Origin: Candidatus Saccharimonadota bacterium
Lineage (GTDB): Bacteria > Patescibacteriota > Saccharimonadia > Saccharimonadales > UBA7683
Assembly (NCBI GenBank): GCA_020427905.1
Contig: JAGQNU010000062.1
Coordinates: forward strand, 1-12,683
DNA: 12,683 bases
Direction of reading: 5' to 3'
Positions 11,829 through 12,683 of the stretch are shown in pieces. Positions within the stretch are counted from its first letter, which is position 1. Each line of letters opens with the position of its first letter. The notes beneath the pieces were generated by a model that saw only the letters and a list, made by a program, of their open reading frames with translations, did no database searches and had not been told where the DNA came from. The position numbers were made by a program, and so were the translations under genes.

Positions 11829-12683
11829 CAGAGGTGTTTCAACTGATGTCGGAGGTGTTCTGCCTGGTCGCTGGCCCGGGTAAGCTCCTCGCGACTCTCG
11901 GCAATCAGTGCTTTGGGCGCATTGGCAACATAGCCCTCATTTGCGAGGCGGTGCTCAAGGGTGTGTATGGCTTTTTCGGCATCAGCTAGCTTGCGTTCCA
12001 ATTGTGATTTGTAGTCAGTCAGTTGCTCATCATCAAGATCGAGCCAGATGTTCTCATTGGTGCCAACGAGCTTCAAGCCGGACGACTCTCCCCTATCTTG
12101 AACATATGCAGACCGAGTAAGTTTGAGTACAAGATCCTTGTGGCGCGCGAGTAACTCACTACCCTCGGACATAATTGCGATGTCGTTCGAGCCAACAATC
12201 CCAAACACTTCTCTAATTTCTGAAATGACCGTCTGTATCTGATCAAACTCATCTGCCTGGTCATCGTTGTACTGAGTCCGCTCCGGCCAGCGAGCGGTGA
12301 TTATCTGACTATCCTCCCATTTCAATGTCTGCCAAATAGCCTCGGTTACAAATGGCGCATACGGGTGCGTAATTTTAAGGCAGGTCTCTAACACCCAAAC
12401 CATCATTGTGGCCTTCTCAGACGACGCAGGAGCGATTTTTGTAGCCTCTAAGTACCAATCGGCGACTTTATCCCAAATCGTGTGATAGACGGCTTCATGA
12501 GCCTCAGAGAACCGATACTCTTCAAGCATAGTTGCGATGTTATTTGCAGCTGCATCGAGCTCGCGCATAATCCAGTGGTCGGCTGCGGTTTGCGGCTGAG
12601 GATTGCGGAGTTCAAAGTCCTCCCCTACAACACCCTCAATGTACCGAGCCATGTTCCAGAGTTTGTTGCAGAAGTTTCTGCCG
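11828..12683 (-). CDS. valS: Valyl-tRNA synthetase, C-terminal part (runs off the window)
   Basis: The frame is open to the window edge, so the 5' part is missing. The first visible residues, GRNFCNKLWNMARYI, match the conserved class I ValS segment just after the catalytic core. The rest is the helical anticodon-binding domain (WIMRELD, YRFSEAHEAVYHTIWDKVADWYLE, HPYAPFVTEAIWQ). It ends with the ValS-type C-terminal coiled coil (LERKLADAEKAIHTLEHRLANEGYVANAPKALIAESREEL), which contacts the tRNA. The enzyme charges tRNA-Val in the cytoplasm. About 284 residues are visible. The downstream EPSPS-like gene begins on the stop codon. Confidence 0.95.
   Translation of the reverse strand, partial: GRNFCNKLWNMARYIEGVVGEDFELRNPQPQTAADHWIMRELDAAANNIATMLEEYRFSEAHEAVYHTIWDKVADWYLEATKIAPASSEKATMMVWVLETCLKITHPYAPFVTEAIWQTLKWEDSQIITARWPERTQYNDDQADEFDQIQTVISEIREVFGIVGSNDIAIMSEGSELLARHKDLVLKLTRSAYVQDRGESSGLKLVGTNENIWLDLDDEQLTDYKSQLERKLADAEKAIHTLEHRLANEGYVANAPKALIAESREELTRASDQAEHLRHQLKHL

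Overview
The window looks like chromosome from a bacterium with a small genome, most likely Saccharibacteria (TM7) or a relative in the Candidate Phyla Radiation. This is inferred from gene style, not proven. Genes are short and tightly packed, and several start at or almost at a promoter -10 box. The largest gene encodes a secreted repeat protein with a sortase-like C-terminus. Base composition is near balanced everywhere except one strikingly GC-rich gene at 9601-10125.

Layout. A tRNA-Arg(GCG) with its own terminator opens the window, followed by an orphan 146-residue gene (378-818). A CorA-family transporter (minus) and a cardiolipin-synthase-like phospholipase D protein (plus) diverge from a short shared promoter region near 1921-1988. 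Next come tRNA-Ser(CGA), a 97-residue coiled-coil protein, and a convergent membrane-anchored metallophosphoesterase. A HIT-family protein and a class I methyltransferase overlap tail to tail. The methyltransferase and a large secreted beta-helix protein (6581-9043) are fired divergently from overlapping -10 boxes. A hairpin terminator usable from both sides closes that block.

Right part, all on the minus strand. The C-terminal third of valyl-tRNA synthetase is coupled to a compact protein resembling EPSP synthase. Downstream, in the same direction, are two head-to-tail units at 10394-10971 and 9503-10374, then a 109-residue gene. Each unit has a strong promoter, a 5' hairpin, one arm of a perfect inverted repeat (15 bp or 13 bp), a leader with a second hairpin, one basic alpha-helical-looking ORF, a strong 3' structure, and then the other arm. 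The two ORF products show faint similarity to each other, so the units look like diverged copies of one element type. In each transcript the 5' and 3' ends could pair; alternatively the arms could be DNA sites allowing the ORF to flip relative to a fixed outside promoter. I do not recognise this element, and it is the most interesting part of the window.

How the genes work together. Envelope functions dominate the left and middle (phospholipid synthesis, divalent cation transport, outward-facing phosphoesterase, surface protein). Translation genes (two tRNAs, valS) frame the window. The twin units appear to be an accessory insertion behind the valS operon.
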